Source: Sphingobacteriales bacterium (lineage in GTDB: Bacteria > Bacteroidota > Bacteroidia > Chitinophagales > Chitinophagaceae). From it: a DNA stretch of 64,000 bases. The first letter of the stretch is position 1. Every line of letters begins with the position of its first letter. The notes under the pieces are model-generated. The model was not told the origin of the DNA, made no database searches, and worked only from the letters and a program-made list of their open reading frames with translations. A program made the position numbers and the translations under genes. Below are positions 1 through 9,183 of this stretch, piece after piece. The stretch spans positions 186,001-250,000 of the forward strand of contig SEFT01000001.1 of the NCBI GenBank assembly GCA_004144175.1. The letters run 5' to 3'.

Positions 1-1
1 T

Positions 2-553
2 AAGCATACGAGAAAGCTAAGGATAGTATATGCGGGTCTGCTGGGTGTTGCACAAGGCATTCTCGATCTGTGCCGGAACATTAATTTTGCAGAGCTGGGC
101 GTTGAGTTTCATATATATGGCGAAGGTGCAGAAAAGACCGAACTTGAAACATTCCTATTACAACACAGCAACAGGGCTACGTATTTACACCAGTCAGTAA
201 AGCGCAATGAAGTACCTATTACAATAATGCAGTACGATGCCACCATTATACCCCTTATCAAGCCTATTTTTGGTGCCATACCTTCGAAGATATACGAAGC
301 AATGGCGGCAGGGTTGCCGATCATATTTACAGGTGGGGGCGAAGGTGCAGAAATAGTACAAGAGTATAGAACAGGATGGGTTTGCGAGCCTGCAGATTAC
401 TTTGCAATATCAAATATGGTACGGCAGATATCTGCAATGGAACAGGAAGAACTTGATATAATAAGGGAGAACTGTATATTGGCGGCCCGGCAAGTTTTTA
501 ACCGCGAAACACAGATCGAAAGACTGAATGAATTTCTTTTAAACGCCAATTGA
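2..553 (+). CDS. Glycosyltransferase family 4, C-terminal part
   Basis: The window opens inside this gene; the frame is open from base 2, leaving 183 C-terminal residues. They match the nucleotide-sugar-binding half of a GT-B fold retaining glycosyltransferase (GT4): a FHIYGEGAEK strand, then PSKIYEAMAAGLPIIF with the glutamate typical of the E-x7-E motif, then GGGEGAEIV. It would transfer a sugar from an NDP-sugar during capsule, O-antigen or exopolysaccharide assembly at the cytoplasmic face. The stop overlaps the next start by one base (TGATG), so it is translationally coupled to the 2-epimerase gene. Substrate cannot be read from the sequence. Confidence 0.85.
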   Translation, partial: KHTRKLRIVYAGLLGVAQGILDLCRNINFAELGVEFHIYGEGAEKTELETFLLQHSNRATYLHQSVKRNEVPITIMQYDATIIPLIKPIFGAIPSKIYEAMAAGLPIIFTGGGEGAEIVQEYRTGWVCEPADYFAISNMVRQISAMEQEELDIIRENCILAARQVFNRETQIERLNEFLLNAN

Positions 554-1647
554 TGAAGCTTACCATAATAGCCGGTGCCCGCCCAAATTTCATGAAGATA
601 GCGCCGCTGGTTCATGAGATACATCGTTTGCAACAGGAGGGTGCGGACATCTCTTACCGCCTGGTACATACAGGTCAGCATTATCATCCCGGCCTTAGCG
701 ATGTTTTCTTTAAAGAATTAGAGATACCTCATCCACATATTAACCTGGAAGTCGGCTCAGGATCCCAGGCCGAGCAGACAGCGCATATAATGATCAGATT
801 TGAGAAGGAACTACTGCAGTATCCTGCTGATCTGGTTATAGTAGTAGGTGATGTGAATTCAACCATGGCTTGTACCATTGTAGCCAAAAAGCTGGACATC
901 AGAGTAGCCCATGTAGAAGCAGGTATCAGGTCATTCGACCTTTCAATGCCAGAGGAAATAAACAGGATGGTAACGGATGCGATTTGCGATTATTTCTTTA
1001 CCACGTCTGTAGTAGCTGGTGACAACCTTATTAAAGCAGGCATCAGGCGGGAACGAATATTTTTCGTGGGCAATATCATGATAGATACACTGGTGCGCAA
1101 TTTGCCAAAACTAAAACAACCTGCATGGTTTTCTGCATATGGGCTGTCTAGCGCTAGTTACATGGTAATGACGCTTCATCGTCCGTCCAATGTAGACAAT
1201 CCCAGGCAGCTTAGGGCGGTAATAGAAACTGTTGCAGAGGCCAGCGGCGACCGTCAAATACTTTTTCCCGTACACCCACGTACAAGAAAGGCAATAGAAG
1301 ATATGGGCCTTGGTAACAGTAGTATGATACAATGCGACCCGCTTGGGTATCTGGAGTTTAACTATCTGGTAAAAAATTCTGGGGCAGTAATTACCGATTC
1401 GGGTGGCATCCAGGAGGAAACCACCTTTTTAGGTATACCTTGTATCACATTGAGAAAAAATACTGAACGCCCCGAAACCGTTACCACAGGCACTAACGTG
1501 CTGGTAGGGGACAATTTAGATATGCTTAAAACATATCTTGGCAAAGTCTTTGAGAATAGTTGGAAAAAAGGTTCGGTACCCGAATTATGGGATGGGAATA
1601 CTGCCAATCGTATTATGACTGAAATTTTAAGGTTGCAGTACAGATAA
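553..1647 (+). CDS. wecB: UDP-N-acetylglucosamine 2-epimerase (non-hydrolysing)
   Basis: Interconverts UDP-GlcNAc and UDP-ManNAc to supply N-acetylmannosamine-type sugars. The 364-residue product has the family's usual length. It starts with IAGARPNFMKIAPL, carries HTGQHY and GDVNSTMA, has HVEAGIRSFDLSMPEEINR in the middle (the GIR-S-x-PEE signature of the family) and ITDSGGIQEETTFLGIPC near the C terminus, which holds the UDP-binding serine and glutamate. ATG at 553 is preferred over the in-frame TTG at 550 because it sits in a TGATG overlap with the upstream glycosyltransferase. It is the second gene of a polysaccharide operon. Confidence 0.93.
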   Translation: MKLTIIAGARPNFMKIAPLVHEIHRLQQEGADISYRLVHTGQHYHPGLSDVFFKELEIPHPHINLEVGSGSQAEQTAHIMIRFEKELLQYPADLVIVVGDVNSTMACTIVAKKLDIRVAHVEAGIRSFDLSMPEEINRMVTDAICDYFFTTSVVAGDNLIKAGIRRERIFFVGNIMIDTLVRNLPKLKQPAWFSAYGLSSASYMVMTLHRPSNVDNPRQLRAVIETVAEASGDRQILFPVHPRTRKAIEDMGLGNSSMIQCDPLGYLEFNYLVKNSGAVITDSGGIQEETTFLGIPCITLRKNTERPETVTTGTNVLVGDNLDMLKTYLGKVFENSWKKGSVPELWDGNTANRIMTEILRLQYR

Positions 1648-1675
1648 TTTATTTGGCAAAAATTGATTAATTTAT

Positions 1676-2374
1676 ATGTCATTACCGTTACAGGATATCA
1701 TTGAATGGGATGTGTTAAACTGGTCGCAACTAGTACCTGCATGGACTCCGATAATAGATAGCCTGGACCGGAACAGTAAAATACTCGCAATAGGTGAGAG
1801 AAACGGGGGGTTAAGCACATGGCTTGCACTCGAGGGTTTTAATGTGATCTGCACAGACCGCACAGGCCCTGAGCCGCATGCAGCAGCACTGCACCGAAAG
1901 CATGGAGTAGCCCACAAGATACAATATGATAAACTTGATATTGTAGATTGTAACTGGCAACCCTGCCAATTCGACCTTATTATAGCAAAATCAGTTATCG
2001 GCGGTCTGAAAGCTGATCCTGCGAACAGATCGACCAGAACTTTTCAGGTTCAGCAACAGGCGGTAAATAACATTCACAACCTCTTGAAACCCGGCGGATA
2101 TTTTCTGTCGGCCGAGAATATGGAAGGTTCTTTGTTGCTAAAACAAATAAGACGGATAAAAAATAAAGATAAAGGTTGGCGTCATTTCAGTTGGCGCGAA
2201 ATGCCCGCGCTTTTTAAACCGTTTGCGGAGGTGAAAACAAAGGCCTTTGGGGTATTACCGACGCTGTTTTCAAGTCCTGTCGTCAATAGAGTAGTGTTTG
2301 GAATGAACAAGTATTTCTTACAGATACTTCCTTCTGCAACCAAGTATATTTCATTTACTATTGCTAGGAAGTAA
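1676..2374 (+). CDS. Class I SAM-dependent methyltransferase
   Basis: A 232-residue protein with a Rossmann-type methyltransferase layout: KILAIGERNGGLSTWLAL at about residues 36-53 stands for the SAM-binding motif I, VICTDRTG follows as motif II with an acidic residue, FDLIIAKSVIGGL is motif IV, and LLKPGGYFLSAEN is the post-motif strand found in class I enzymes. It lies 28 nt after the 2-epimerase and 4 nt before a DegT aminotransferase, so it probably methylates a sugar or glycan intermediate. That substrate is inference from position only. Confidence 0.8.
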   Translation: MSLPLQDIIEWDVLNWSQLVPAWTPIIDSLDRNSKILAIGERNGGLSTWLALEGFNVICTDRTGPEPHAAALHRKHGVAHKIQYDKLDIVDCNWQPCQFDLIIAKSVIGGLKADPANRSTRTFQVQQQAVNNIHNLLKPGGYFLSAENMEGSLLLKQIRRIKNKDKGWRHFSWREMPALFKPFAEVKTKAFGVLPTLFSSPVVNRVVFGMNKYFLQILPSATKYISFTIARK

Positions 2375-2378
2375 AAAA

Positions 2379-3647
2379 ATGGCCAGAGATCATATGATAG
2401 TACGTAAAACCACTGAAAGCATTAAAATACCATTTTCACCTCCTTATATCGATATGGATGTGATCCTCGAAGTTACAGAATCCTTACAGTCGGGCTGGAT
2501 AACGACAGGACCAAAGGTTAAGGAGCTGGAACAGATGATTGCTACGATGACGGGCGTATCAAACGTTCTTTGTGTGAACTCCTGGACATCCGGAGCCATA
2601 CTTACAATGAAGTGGCTGGGTTTAGGCGAAGGCGATGAAGTGATTGTGCCGGCATATACATATGCAGCAACAGCACTAAGCGTGATGCATGCCGGTGCTA
2701 CACCGGTAATGGTAGATGTGCTCGACGACTTTACTATAGACCCCGATAAACTCAGGAATGCCATAACCCCGAGGACAAAAGCGATCATATCGGTAGATAT
2801 AGCAGGCTGGCCATGCGATTATGATAGTATCAATGCGATCTTGCATGCGCCGGAGATAAAGTCACAATTCACATCTGCGAACGAGGTGCAAGCAACGTTC
2901 GGTCGGCCGGTACTCATCTCTGATGCTGCACACTCATTGGGTGCAATGTATCAGGGAAAAGCTGCTGCCTGCGCTTCGGATATTACCATATTCTCACTGC
3001 ATGCAGTAAAAAATGTAACTACAGCTGAAGGTGGTGCTATATGTTTAAATCTACCGGCACCATTTGATAATGAGGAAATTTATAAGTGGTTAAGACTGAA
3101 TGCACTTAATGGCCAAACAAAAGATGCATTCACTAAGAGCCAGGGCGGCGGTTGGAGGTACGACATCGTATCGGATGGGCTAAAAGTAAATATGCCCGAT
3201 ATATGTGCAGCTATAGGAGTAGCACAGCTAAAAAAATATGAGTCGCAGCTTATGCCCGAACGCAAGCGTGTTTTCGAGCACTACCTGTCATTCTTCAATA
3301 TGAAAAATTGGGCAATTATACCTGCTTTTGAAGACGCAGACAGAACTTCTTCATATCATTTATTTTTGCTCCGTATAAAAAATATAACTGAGACACAACG
3401 CGATACAATTATTAAGAAACTGGCAGACAAAGACATCGCTACGAATGTGCATTTTATACCGATGCCAATGCTTACCTTGTTTAAGAATATGGGATATGAC
3501 ATAAATGATTATCCCCGATCGTATGCTAACTACACGTGCGAGATATCGCTACCTGTATACCCGCAACTAACCAATGAAGAATGTGTTTATCTGGAAGATG
3601 CTCTGGAGCAGGCATATAATGAAGTAATAAATGACGCGACTATTTGA
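2379..3647 (+). CDS. DegT/DnrJ/EryC1/StrS family sugar aminotransferase
   Basis: PLP-dependent enzyme of the family that makes amino sugars from nucleotide-linked keto sugars. In the 422-residue product, SGWITTGPKVKELE is the classic N-terminal signature, VIVPAYTYAAT follows, VLISDAAHSLGA holds the cofactor-contacting aspartate, and FSLHAVKNVTTAEGG holds the Schiff-base lysine. ATG at 2379, 4 nt after the methyltransferase stop, is chosen over an in-frame TTG at 2361 that would overlap it. With the CapD/EpsC-type dehydratase at 4321-6246 on the other strand, a 4,6-dehydration then transamination route is plausible, though the two are not in one operon. Confidence 0.9.
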   Translation: MARDHMIVRKTTESIKIPFSPPYIDMDVILEVTESLQSGWITTGPKVKELEQMIATMTGVSNVLCVNSWTSGAILTMKWLGLGEGDEVIVPAYTYAATALSVMHAGATPVMVDVLDDFTIDPDKLRNAITPRTKAIISVDIAGWPCDYDSINAILHAPEIKSQFTSANEVQATFGRPVLISDAAHSLGAMYQGKAAACASDITIFSLHAVKNVTTAEGGAICLNLPAPFDNEEIYKWLRLNALNGQTKDAFTKSQGGGWRYDIVSDGLKVNMPDICAAIGVAQLKKYESQLMPERKRVFEHYLSFFNMKNWAIIPAFEDADRTSSYHLFLLRIKNITETQRDTIIKKLADKDIATNVHFIPMPMLTLFKNMGYDINDYPRSYANYTCEISLPVYPQLTNEECVYLEDALEQAYNEVINDATI

Positions 3648-4269
3648 TATCGTTTTTTCGGCAGTAGGCTTGCTTGTGTTCAGCCCTTTACTGGTGCCTC
3701 TTGCGGTCTATATAAAACTTGACTCAAGGGGGCCTGTCTTTTATAGACAGGAGCGCGTGGGCCGATTTGGTCGTACGTTCTGGTTGTATAAATTCCGCTC
3801 TATGCAAGTTGATGCGGATAAGAAAGGGCCGCTCATTACAGTAGGAGATGCCGATAACCGTATCACACGTATAGGCCAGTTTATAAGGAAGTATAAGTTG
3901 GATGAGCTACCGCAACTTATCAATGTACTGAAGGGAGAGATGAGCATAGTAGGGCCGAGGCCCGAAGTCAAAAAATATGTGAAGCATTATACCGACGAAC
4001 AGCGGAAAGTATTAGACATAAGACCCGGAATTACAGATATTGCTTCCATAGTTTATAAGAACGAAAACGAATTATTGCAAGCGCAGCGCGACCCCGAGAA
4101 GTATTATATTAAAGTAATAATGCCGCATAAGCTTACTTTGAATAAGGTGTATATTTCTGCGCCTAATCTCAAAAACTACTTCTACATCATTTATCTTACC
4201 GGGCGGGAAGTCTTCAGAGGAAAACCTAAAGCACCGGTTCCCGAACTTAAGCGATACGAACTAAACTAA
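3631..4269 (+). CDS. Initiating sugar-phosphate transferase (bacterial sugar transferase)
   Basis: Monotopic phosphoglycosyl transferase that moves a sugar-1-phosphate onto undecaprenyl phosphate, the first step of building a lipid-linked glycan. The 212 residues begin with one hydrophobic re-entrant helix (IVFSAVGLLVFSPLLVPLAV), followed by GPVFYRQERVGRFG, WLYKFRSM, KLDELPQLINVLKGEMS and IVGPRP, which are the family's core motifs. The length equals that of the short catalytic-domain-only type (PglC-like) rather than the long WcaJ type. It overlaps the aminotransferase by 17 nt and closes the operon ahead of a strong terminator. Confidence 0.92.
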   Translation: MTRLFDIVFSAVGLLVFSPLLVPLAVYIKLDSRGPVFYRQERVGRFGRTFWLYKFRSMQVDADKKGPLITVGDADNRITRIGQFIRKYKLDELPQLINVLKGEMSIVGPRPEVKKYVKHYTDEQRKVLDIRPGITDIASIVYKNENELLQAQRDPEKYYIKVIMPHKLTLNKVYISAPNLKNYFYIIYLTGREVFRGKPKAPVPELKRYELN

Positions 4270-4271
4270 AA

Positions 4272-4311
4272 CAAAAACGCCTGAGCACAATGCTCAGGCG
4301 TTTTTGTTTTA
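4272..4311. terminator. Bidirectional intrinsic terminator
   Basis: A perfect hairpin with arm AAAAACGCCTGAGCA, loop CAA and the complementary arm, with A and T tracts on either side. It sits between two convergent polysaccharide genes and can end both transcripts. Confidence 0.92.
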
Positions 4312-4320
4312 GTATCTATC

Positions 4321-6246
4321 TTACTTTGCTTCCGTTGCTGTGTCTTTATTGTACGCGGTATTTGTACTCTTAAACTCGGGGACGATCTCTTTAATAAGTC
4401 CAACAGTCTCCAGTGTGTAGTGTTGCCTTGCGCTGCCAATTAGTTTATCTATCCTTTCTTTTACTAAGGCAAAGTCATACTCACGCACTTTGGCTATCAT
4501 TATTTTATCGTGGTAGGTAGGTATTACGTTCTCACTATCGTTAAGTAGTTCTTCATACAGCTTTTCGCCCGGTCTAAGCCCACTGTATACGATCTTAATA
4601 TCCACATCAGGCTCTTTGCCCGCCAGACGTATAATCTTGCGTGCGAGGTCTACGATCTTCACCGGCTGCCCCATATCGAATACATATATCTCTGCTCCCT
4701 GTCCCATTACACCCGCTTCGATTACCAGCTGGCAGGCTTCGGGTATAGTCATGAAATATCTCGTGATCTCGGGGTGTGTTACCGTGATAGGACCGCCCTG
4801 TTGCAATTGTTGTTTGAACCTCGGTATTACCGAGCCGTTAGAGCCGAGTACATTACCAAATCTTGTAGTTACAAAACGGGTAGGGTAACTCTTCGAGTCT
4901 GTCAAGCCTTCAAATGCGCTGCTCAACTGGCGATAATAACTCTGGGTAAATATCTCAGCTATACGCTTGGTGGCTCCCATGATATTGGTCGGGTTCACCG
5001 CTTTGTCGGTCGATACCATCACAAACTTCTCCACCCCCGCCGCAACTGATAGCTCTGCCAGTATCCGGGTGCCAAGCACATTGTTTAGGACTGCTACAGA
5101 TGGATTATCTTCCATCAGTGGTACGTGCTTGTAGGCGGCTGCGTGGAATACCACGCTGGGGCTGTATACCTCAAAGAGATGTTCCATACGTACGCGGTCG
5201 CAGATGTCACCGATGTATGCCTTTATGGTAGCCTGAGGAAATTTCTCCTTAAGTTCCAGTGTCAGCTCGTGCATTGGCGTTTCTGCCTTATCGCACAGTA
5301 CTATTACCGATGGGCGGTAAGAGATCAACTGGCGCACCAGTTCACTACCTATAGAGCCTGCGGCACCTGTTACCAGTATGGTTTTGCCTTTCAGCTCCGC
5401 GCTTATCTTCTGATTGTCTATGCGTATCACCTCCCTTTCCAGCAGGTCTTCGATATTGATGTCCTTAAGCTGGTCGGTATTGAGGCGGCCATGCAGCCAT
5501 TTCTGCACTGGTGGCACCTGTTGTACTTTAATGCCAAACTTCAGGCAGGTATCTACCAGGTAGTTCAGCTTTTCCTTTGTTATATTATGGTTGGCTATGA
5601 TCAGCCTTTCCACTCCCTCTTCCTTCAGGCGGGCAAAGCTTTCTTCCTGAGTGCTGTAGATAGGCACGCCATCCAGCAGTTTGCGGCTGCGGCTCAGCAT
5701 ATCATCCAAAAAGGCTACCACCTTAATATCTGAATCGGGAAAGTCGTTCAGTACTTTTTTAGTCTGTAGTCCGTACTCACCGGTATCGTAAATGGCTGCT
5801 TTGGTCGTCTCTTTCTCGGCCTGGTACAGGCGATAGAAGCGGAAACAATAGCGCACCATCAGGCGATAGGTGATGAGCACGAAGTTGGTGATAAAGAAGT
5901 TGATGACTACTACTGAGAGCGGTATCAGGTAGCCATCTTTAGAAAACTGCGTGAGGTAATTGATAAAGAAAAACGATACCGCAGCCAGTGAGTTAACGAT
6001 GAGCAGGCGAAATGTATCTTCAATATTGGTATAGCGGATGATACCTGAATAAGCTTTTAGCAAATAGAAAAGCAGCGCATGCAGCACCAGCGATATCCCC
6101 AGCACGGCCGAGATATTGAACTCCGCCACTGCCTCCAGATCAAAATTGACCCTTAGAATAAAAGAAAAGAACAAGGAAAGCTGCACACAACCCAGATCCA
6201 ACAAAAAAATCAGCCACCTCGGTAAAATCCGTACTCTGTATTGCAT
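4321..6246 (-). CDS. CapD/EpsC/WbpM-type nucleotide-sugar 4,6-dehydratase, membrane-bound
   Basis: A 641-residue polysaccharide biosynthesis protein. The N-terminal 135 residues hold about four membrane helices; a CoA-binding-like Rossmann segment follows (about 150-240); the C-terminal half is an extended SDR domain with TGAAGSIGSELV (about 293-304) binding NAD(P), YKHVPLMEDNP, and VSTDKAVNPTNIMGATKR, in which methionine replaces the usual SDR tyrosine, as in FlaA1/WbpM. Such enzymes convert UDP-GlcNAc to a 4-keto-6-deoxy sugar. ATG at 6246 is chosen; the upstream in-frame TTG at 6270 gives an unnatural leader. A TATCTTTG box lies 42 nt upstream. Confidence 0.92.
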   Translation of the reverse strand: MQYRVRILPRWLIFLLDLGCVQLSLFFSFILRVNFDLEAVAEFNISAVLGISLVLHALLFYLLKAYSGIIRYTNIEDTFRLLIVNSLAAVSFFFINYLTQFSKDGYLIPLSVVVINFFITNFVLITYRLMVRYCFRFYRLYQAEKETTKAAIYDTGEYGLQTKKVLNDFPDSDIKVVAFLDDMLSRSRKLLDGVPIYSTQEESFARLKEEGVERLIIANHNITKEKLNYLVDTCLKFGIKVQQVPPVQKWLHGRLNTDQLKDINIEDLLEREVIRIDNQKISAELKGKTILVTGAAGSIGSELVRQLISYRPSVIVLCDKAETPMHELTLELKEKFPQATIKAYIGDICDRVRMEHLFEVYSPSVVFHAAAYKHVPLMEDNPSVAVLNNVLGTRILAELSVAAGVEKFVMVSTDKAVNPTNIMGATKRIAEIFTQSYYRQLSSAFEGLTDSKSYPTRFVTTRFGNVLGSNGSVIPRFKQQLQQGGPITVTHPEITRYFMTIPEACQLVIEAGVMGQGAEIYVFDMGQPVKIVDLARKIIRLAGKEPDVDIKIVYSGLRPGEKLYEELLNDSENVIPTYHDKIMIAKVREYDFALVKERIDKLIGSARQHYTLETVGLIKEIVPEFKSTNTAYNKDTATEAK

Positions 6247-6288
6247 AGTGTAAAGTATTCTGACGTCCAACGTACGTCATTCAGGCTG

Positions 6289-6296
6289 CAAAGATA
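6289..6296 (-). promoter_or_regulatory. Putative -7 promoter box of the dehydratase gene
   Basis: TATCTTTG on the minus strand matches the Bacteroidota -7 consensus TAnnTTTG. I see no clear TTTG at the -33 position. Confidence 0.55.
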
Positions 6297-6452
6297 ACGG
6301 TTTATAACTTCTACATGTTAAAAAAATGTGTTGTTCGTGGTCATAAAATATTTTTTCAATTATTAAAATTTTCGTTTTAAAGATTTTGCATATACTTTTA
6401 CGGCACCCAACCATCCCCATTGCTGCCCGACTCCGCGCGGGCAGACAACCAT

Positions 6453-7106
6453 ATGAGACCTGATAGATTGATCACCGTTGCCATAGCAGATGACCACAAA
6501 CTTATTCGAAAAGGGATTTGCACCATGATAGAATCCTTCAAGGGGTTCAATGTGGTGACCGAATCAGATGATGGCTCAGATCTGCTTCGAAAGCTTTCGG
6601 AAATGGAGGTATTGCCCGATATATCTATATTAGATGTAAGCATGAAGCAGCTTAATGGGTTCGATACGCTTACTGCCATAAAACAGAATTGGCCATCTAT
6701 CAAGGTGTTGATGCTAAGCATGTACAGCAGCCGCTTTAATATTACACGGGCTTTTAAATTGGGCGCAAATGGCTATTTGCTTAAAGATAGTGACCCGTCA
6801 GAACTTCGTGACGCGCTGCGCAAAGTGCACAAGAACGACATCTATATATCGAAACAGATATCGCGCGAAGTACTGAAAAATATAAAAAATGAAAATATAC
6901 AGTTGCCAAAGATCACAGACCGGGAAATGGAGTTCCTGGCGCTTTGCTGCACAGAACTGACCTATGCTGAAGTAGCCGAACAAATGGGCATCAGCCACCG
7001 TACAGTAGAAAGTTATAGAGACAGCCTTTTTGCAAAGTTGGGAGTATCCAGCAGAAGCAGCCTGGTGATACACGCACTGCAAAATGGCATGATACCAATA
7101 GGGTAG
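6453..7106 (+). CDS. LuxR/NarL-family response regulator (orphan)
   Basis: Two-domain regulator of 217 residues. The receiver domain (about 5-125) has the acidic pair in VAIADDHKLIRKG, the phospho-acceptor aspartate in ISILDVSMKQLNGFD, and the conserved lysine in YLLKDSDPSEL. The C-terminal GerE helix-turn-helix includes ITDREMEFLALCC and MGISHRTVESYRDSLFAKLG. No histidine kinase gene is adjacent, so the partner is elsewhere. It closely resembles the regulator at 25841-26485, sharing FL..CC.E.TY.E.A and RT...YRD.LF.KL. The ATG at 6453 is chosen over a TTG at 6420. Confidence 0.9.
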   Translation: MRPDRLITVAIADDHKLIRKGICTMIESFKGFNVVTESDDGSDLLRKLSEMEVLPDISILDVSMKQLNGFDTLTAIKQNWPSIKVLMLSMYSSRFNITRAFKLGANGYLLKDSDPSELRDALRKVHKNDIYISKQISREVLKNIKNENIQLPKITDREMEFLALCCTELTYAEVAEQMGISHRTVESYRDSLFAKLGVSSRSSLVIHALQNGMIPIG

Positions 7107-7120
7107 ATATTCTTTAATAA

Positions 7121-7154
7121 GGAACGGCTGTCGATACCGACAGCCGTTCTTTTA
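7121..7154. terminator. Bidirectional intrinsic terminator
   Basis: Hairpin with arm GAACGGCTGTCG, loop ATAC and its complement, followed by a T run. It separates the response regulator from the convergent clpP gene. Confidence 0.88.
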
Positions 7155-7172
7155 TCATGCTCTTTCTATTGC

Positions 7173-7886
7173 TTATTTATTCTCATCAGGACCAGTGATC
7201 ATTTTGCGTGGGTTGCGGTCCAGCACTTCGTCTACCATGCCATAGTCTTTAGCCTCTTGAGCAGTCATCCAGTAATCGCGATCACTGTCTTTTTCCACTT
7301 TCGATACTTTTTGGCCGGAGTGGTTGGCTATGATCTCGTATAGCTCTTTCTTCAGCTTACCTATCTCACGCGCTGTTATTTCAATGTCGCTCGCCTGGCC
7401 TTCAGCACCGCCCAATGGCTGGTGTATCATAATGCGGCTATGCTTCAGCGCTGTGCGTTTTCCTTTAGTACCAGCACACATCAGTACTGCCGCCATCGAT
7501 GCACCTATGCCGGTACAGATGGTAGATACATCAGGGTTGATGATCTGCATGGTATCATAGATACCAAGACCGGCGTATACGCTACCACCCGGGCTGTTGA
7601 TGTACATCTGTACATCGCGGTTACGGTCGGTACTTTCCAGGAATAATAACTGTGCGGTTACGATATTAGCTACATAGTCATTGATGGCTTCACCCAGGAA
7701 GATGATGCGGTCCATCATCAAACGGGAAAACACGTCCATCGAAGCTACGTTCAGCGGACGTTCTTCTATAATGTATGGTGTGAGTGCCTGTGGGTGTTTG
7801 ATCAATGAAGAAGTGTAGTTGTCAAAAGTAACACTACTGATGCCATGATGTTTCACAGCATATTTGCGAAATTCATTTGGATTCAT
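7173..7886 (-). CDS. clpP: ATP-dependent Clp protease proteolytic subunit
   Basis: Serine peptidase that forms the tetradecameric chamber degrading proteins unfolded by ClpX or ClpA/C. The catalytic triad is visible: serine in GIGASMAAVLMCAG, histidine in SRIMIHQPLGG, and aspartate in the DRDYWMTAQEAKDYG region. INSPGGSVYAGLGIYDT precedes the serine as in all ClpPs. The length of 237 residues from ATG 7886 agrees with Bacteroidota ClpPs; a longer reading from TTG 7928 adds 14 residues without support. The gene stands alone; no clpX is adjacent. Confidence 0.95.
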   Translation of the reverse strand: MNPNEFRKYAVKHHGISSVTFDNYTSSLIKHPQALTPYIIEERPLNVASMDVFSRLMMDRIIFLGEAINDYVANIVTAQLLFLESTDRNRDVQMYINSPGGSVYAGLGIYDTMQIINPDVSTICTGIGASMAAVLMCAGTKGKRTALKHSRIMIHQPLGGAEGQASDIEITAREIGKLKKELYEIIANHSGQKVSKVEKDSDRDYWMTAQEAKDYGMVDEVLDRNPRKMITGPDENK

Positions 7887-8078
7887 AAATCGTATTTTTG
7901 AGAAATCGAGTTTTGGTTTGTATGACAATTCTTAATCCACAATAAATATAGTGCCATATAGTCACAAATTGCGATAAAACATTTTCATACAGCAATCAAA
8001 AAGTCATGTTCATACACAGTCAATTATGCAATGATGTTGGATATGGCAGTGAATGATGAGCGATAAATTTCAGAAAAA

Positions 8079-8086
8079 TAGCTTTA
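8079..8086 (+). promoter_or_regulatory. Weak -7-like box just before the GSCFA gene
   Basis: TAGCTTTA differs from TAnnTTTG only in the last base and lies 6 nt before the ATG at 8093, the same geometry as the murI and aldehyde dehydrogenase boxes in this window. Confidence 0.35.
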
Positions 8087-8092
8087 CACCCC

Positions 8093-9076
8093 ATGCAGCT
8101 TACACTCAATATCGATATACCTGCTCTACCTCAACCTCTTAAATACAATAACAAGATATTATTGATAGGCTCCTGTTTTACCGAAAATATGGCAGACCGT
8201 ATGGTGCAGCATAAGTTCCGTCTTATGACCAATCCACACGGCATCCTCTTCAACCCGCTGAGTGTAGCCTATAGCTTGGATAGCTATGTAAATAATAAGC
8301 AATACAAGAAAGAAGACCTTTTCCAGCTGAATGAACTATGGAATAGCTGGGACCATCACACCCGCTTTTCGCATATAGATGCAGACAAGGCGCTTGAAGG
8401 AATAAATGCAGCGCAACAACAGGCAGCAACTATGGTACGCGAAGCAGGATGGATCATTATTACGTTGGGCTCCGCCTTCCAGTATTACCTGAAGGACAAT
8501 GACAAACCCGTAGCCAACAACCACCGTGCGCCTGCGCAGTGGTTCGAGAAAAAGCTGCTAACTATCGATACTATAGTCAGTGCGCTGGAACAAACCATCA
8601 ATAAGATAAAAGCCGTAAATCCCAATGCGCAGATGCTCTTTACCATAAGTCCCGTACGGCATATACGCGACGGCGTGGTGGACAACAACCGAAGCAAGGC
8701 GAGGCTGATAGAAGCGGTGCATGAACTGTGCAGCCTTTTCGACCATGCGCACTACTTCCCGGCATACGAGCTGGTTATTGACATCCTGCGCGACTACCGC
8801 TTTTACGATATCGACTTTGTACACCCCAACTACCTGGCCACAAGCGTGGTGTGGGAGCATTTTGTAAAGTCTTGTATACACCCGGGCACACAGATGCTGA
8901 TGAAGGAATTGCACGAGATAACCACCGCCCGCCAGCATCGTTCGCGTTTTCCGGAAACCGAAGCGCACCGGAAGTTCTTAGCCTCGTACGCTGAGAAGGC
9001 GCGGTCGTTGATGCAACGATACCCGGACCTTAACCTGAGAGAAGAATTAGCTTATTTTTCTGCGGATACTATATAG
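8093..9076 (+). CDS. GSCFA-domain protein
   Basis: A 327-residue cytoplasmic protein of the GSCFA family (named for its motif), found mostly in Bacteroidota and Proteobacteria and related to SGNH/GDSL-type hydrolases; biochemical role is not established. The motif is present as LLIGSCFTENMADRM near residue 25, followed by NPHGILFNPLSV. WIIITLGSAFQYY, LFTISPVRH and YDIDFVHPNYLA are further conserved blocks; the serine and the terminal D-x-x-H pair (DFVH) could form the catalytic set. No signal peptide. It stands alone between clpP (divergent) and yidC. Confidence 0.88.
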   Translation: MQLTLNIDIPALPQPLKYNNKILLIGSCFTENMADRMVQHKFRLMTNPHGILFNPLSVAYSLDSYVNNKQYKKEDLFQLNELWNSWDHHTRFSHIDADKALEGINAAQQQAATMVREAGWIIITLGSAFQYYLKDNDKPVANNHRAPAQWFEKKLLTIDTIVSALEQTINKIKAVNPNAQMLFTISPVRHIRDGVVDNNRSKARLIEAVHELCSLFDHAHYFPAYELVIDILRDYRFYDIDFVHPNYLATSVVWEHFVKSCIHPGTQMLMKELHEITTARQHRSRFPETEAHRKFLASYAEKARSLMQRYPDLNLREELAYFSADTI

Positions 9077-9156
9077 GATAAGGATAACCTGAATGGTTTA
9101 TATGGAATAATTTATGCTATGTCTGGATTTTATTCCCGCAGCACTTTCATTTTCTA

Positions 9157-9164
9157 TACCTTTG
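9157..9164 (+). promoter_or_regulatory. Putative -7 promoter box of yidC
   Basis: TACCTTTG matches TAnnTTTG exactly and lies 19 nt before the yidC ATG, a spacing seen at several other genes here. Confidence 0.6.
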
Positions 9165-9183
9165 CACCCTCATTTTCCCATTC

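Noticed and set aside
5125-5733. 202-codon plus-strand frame
   Set aside because: Shadow of the CapD/EpsC-type dehydratase gene.
6424-6443. TGCCCG/CGGGCA inverted repeat before the orphan regulator
   Set aside because: Only 6 bp with an 8-nt loop; too weak to call a regulatory structure.
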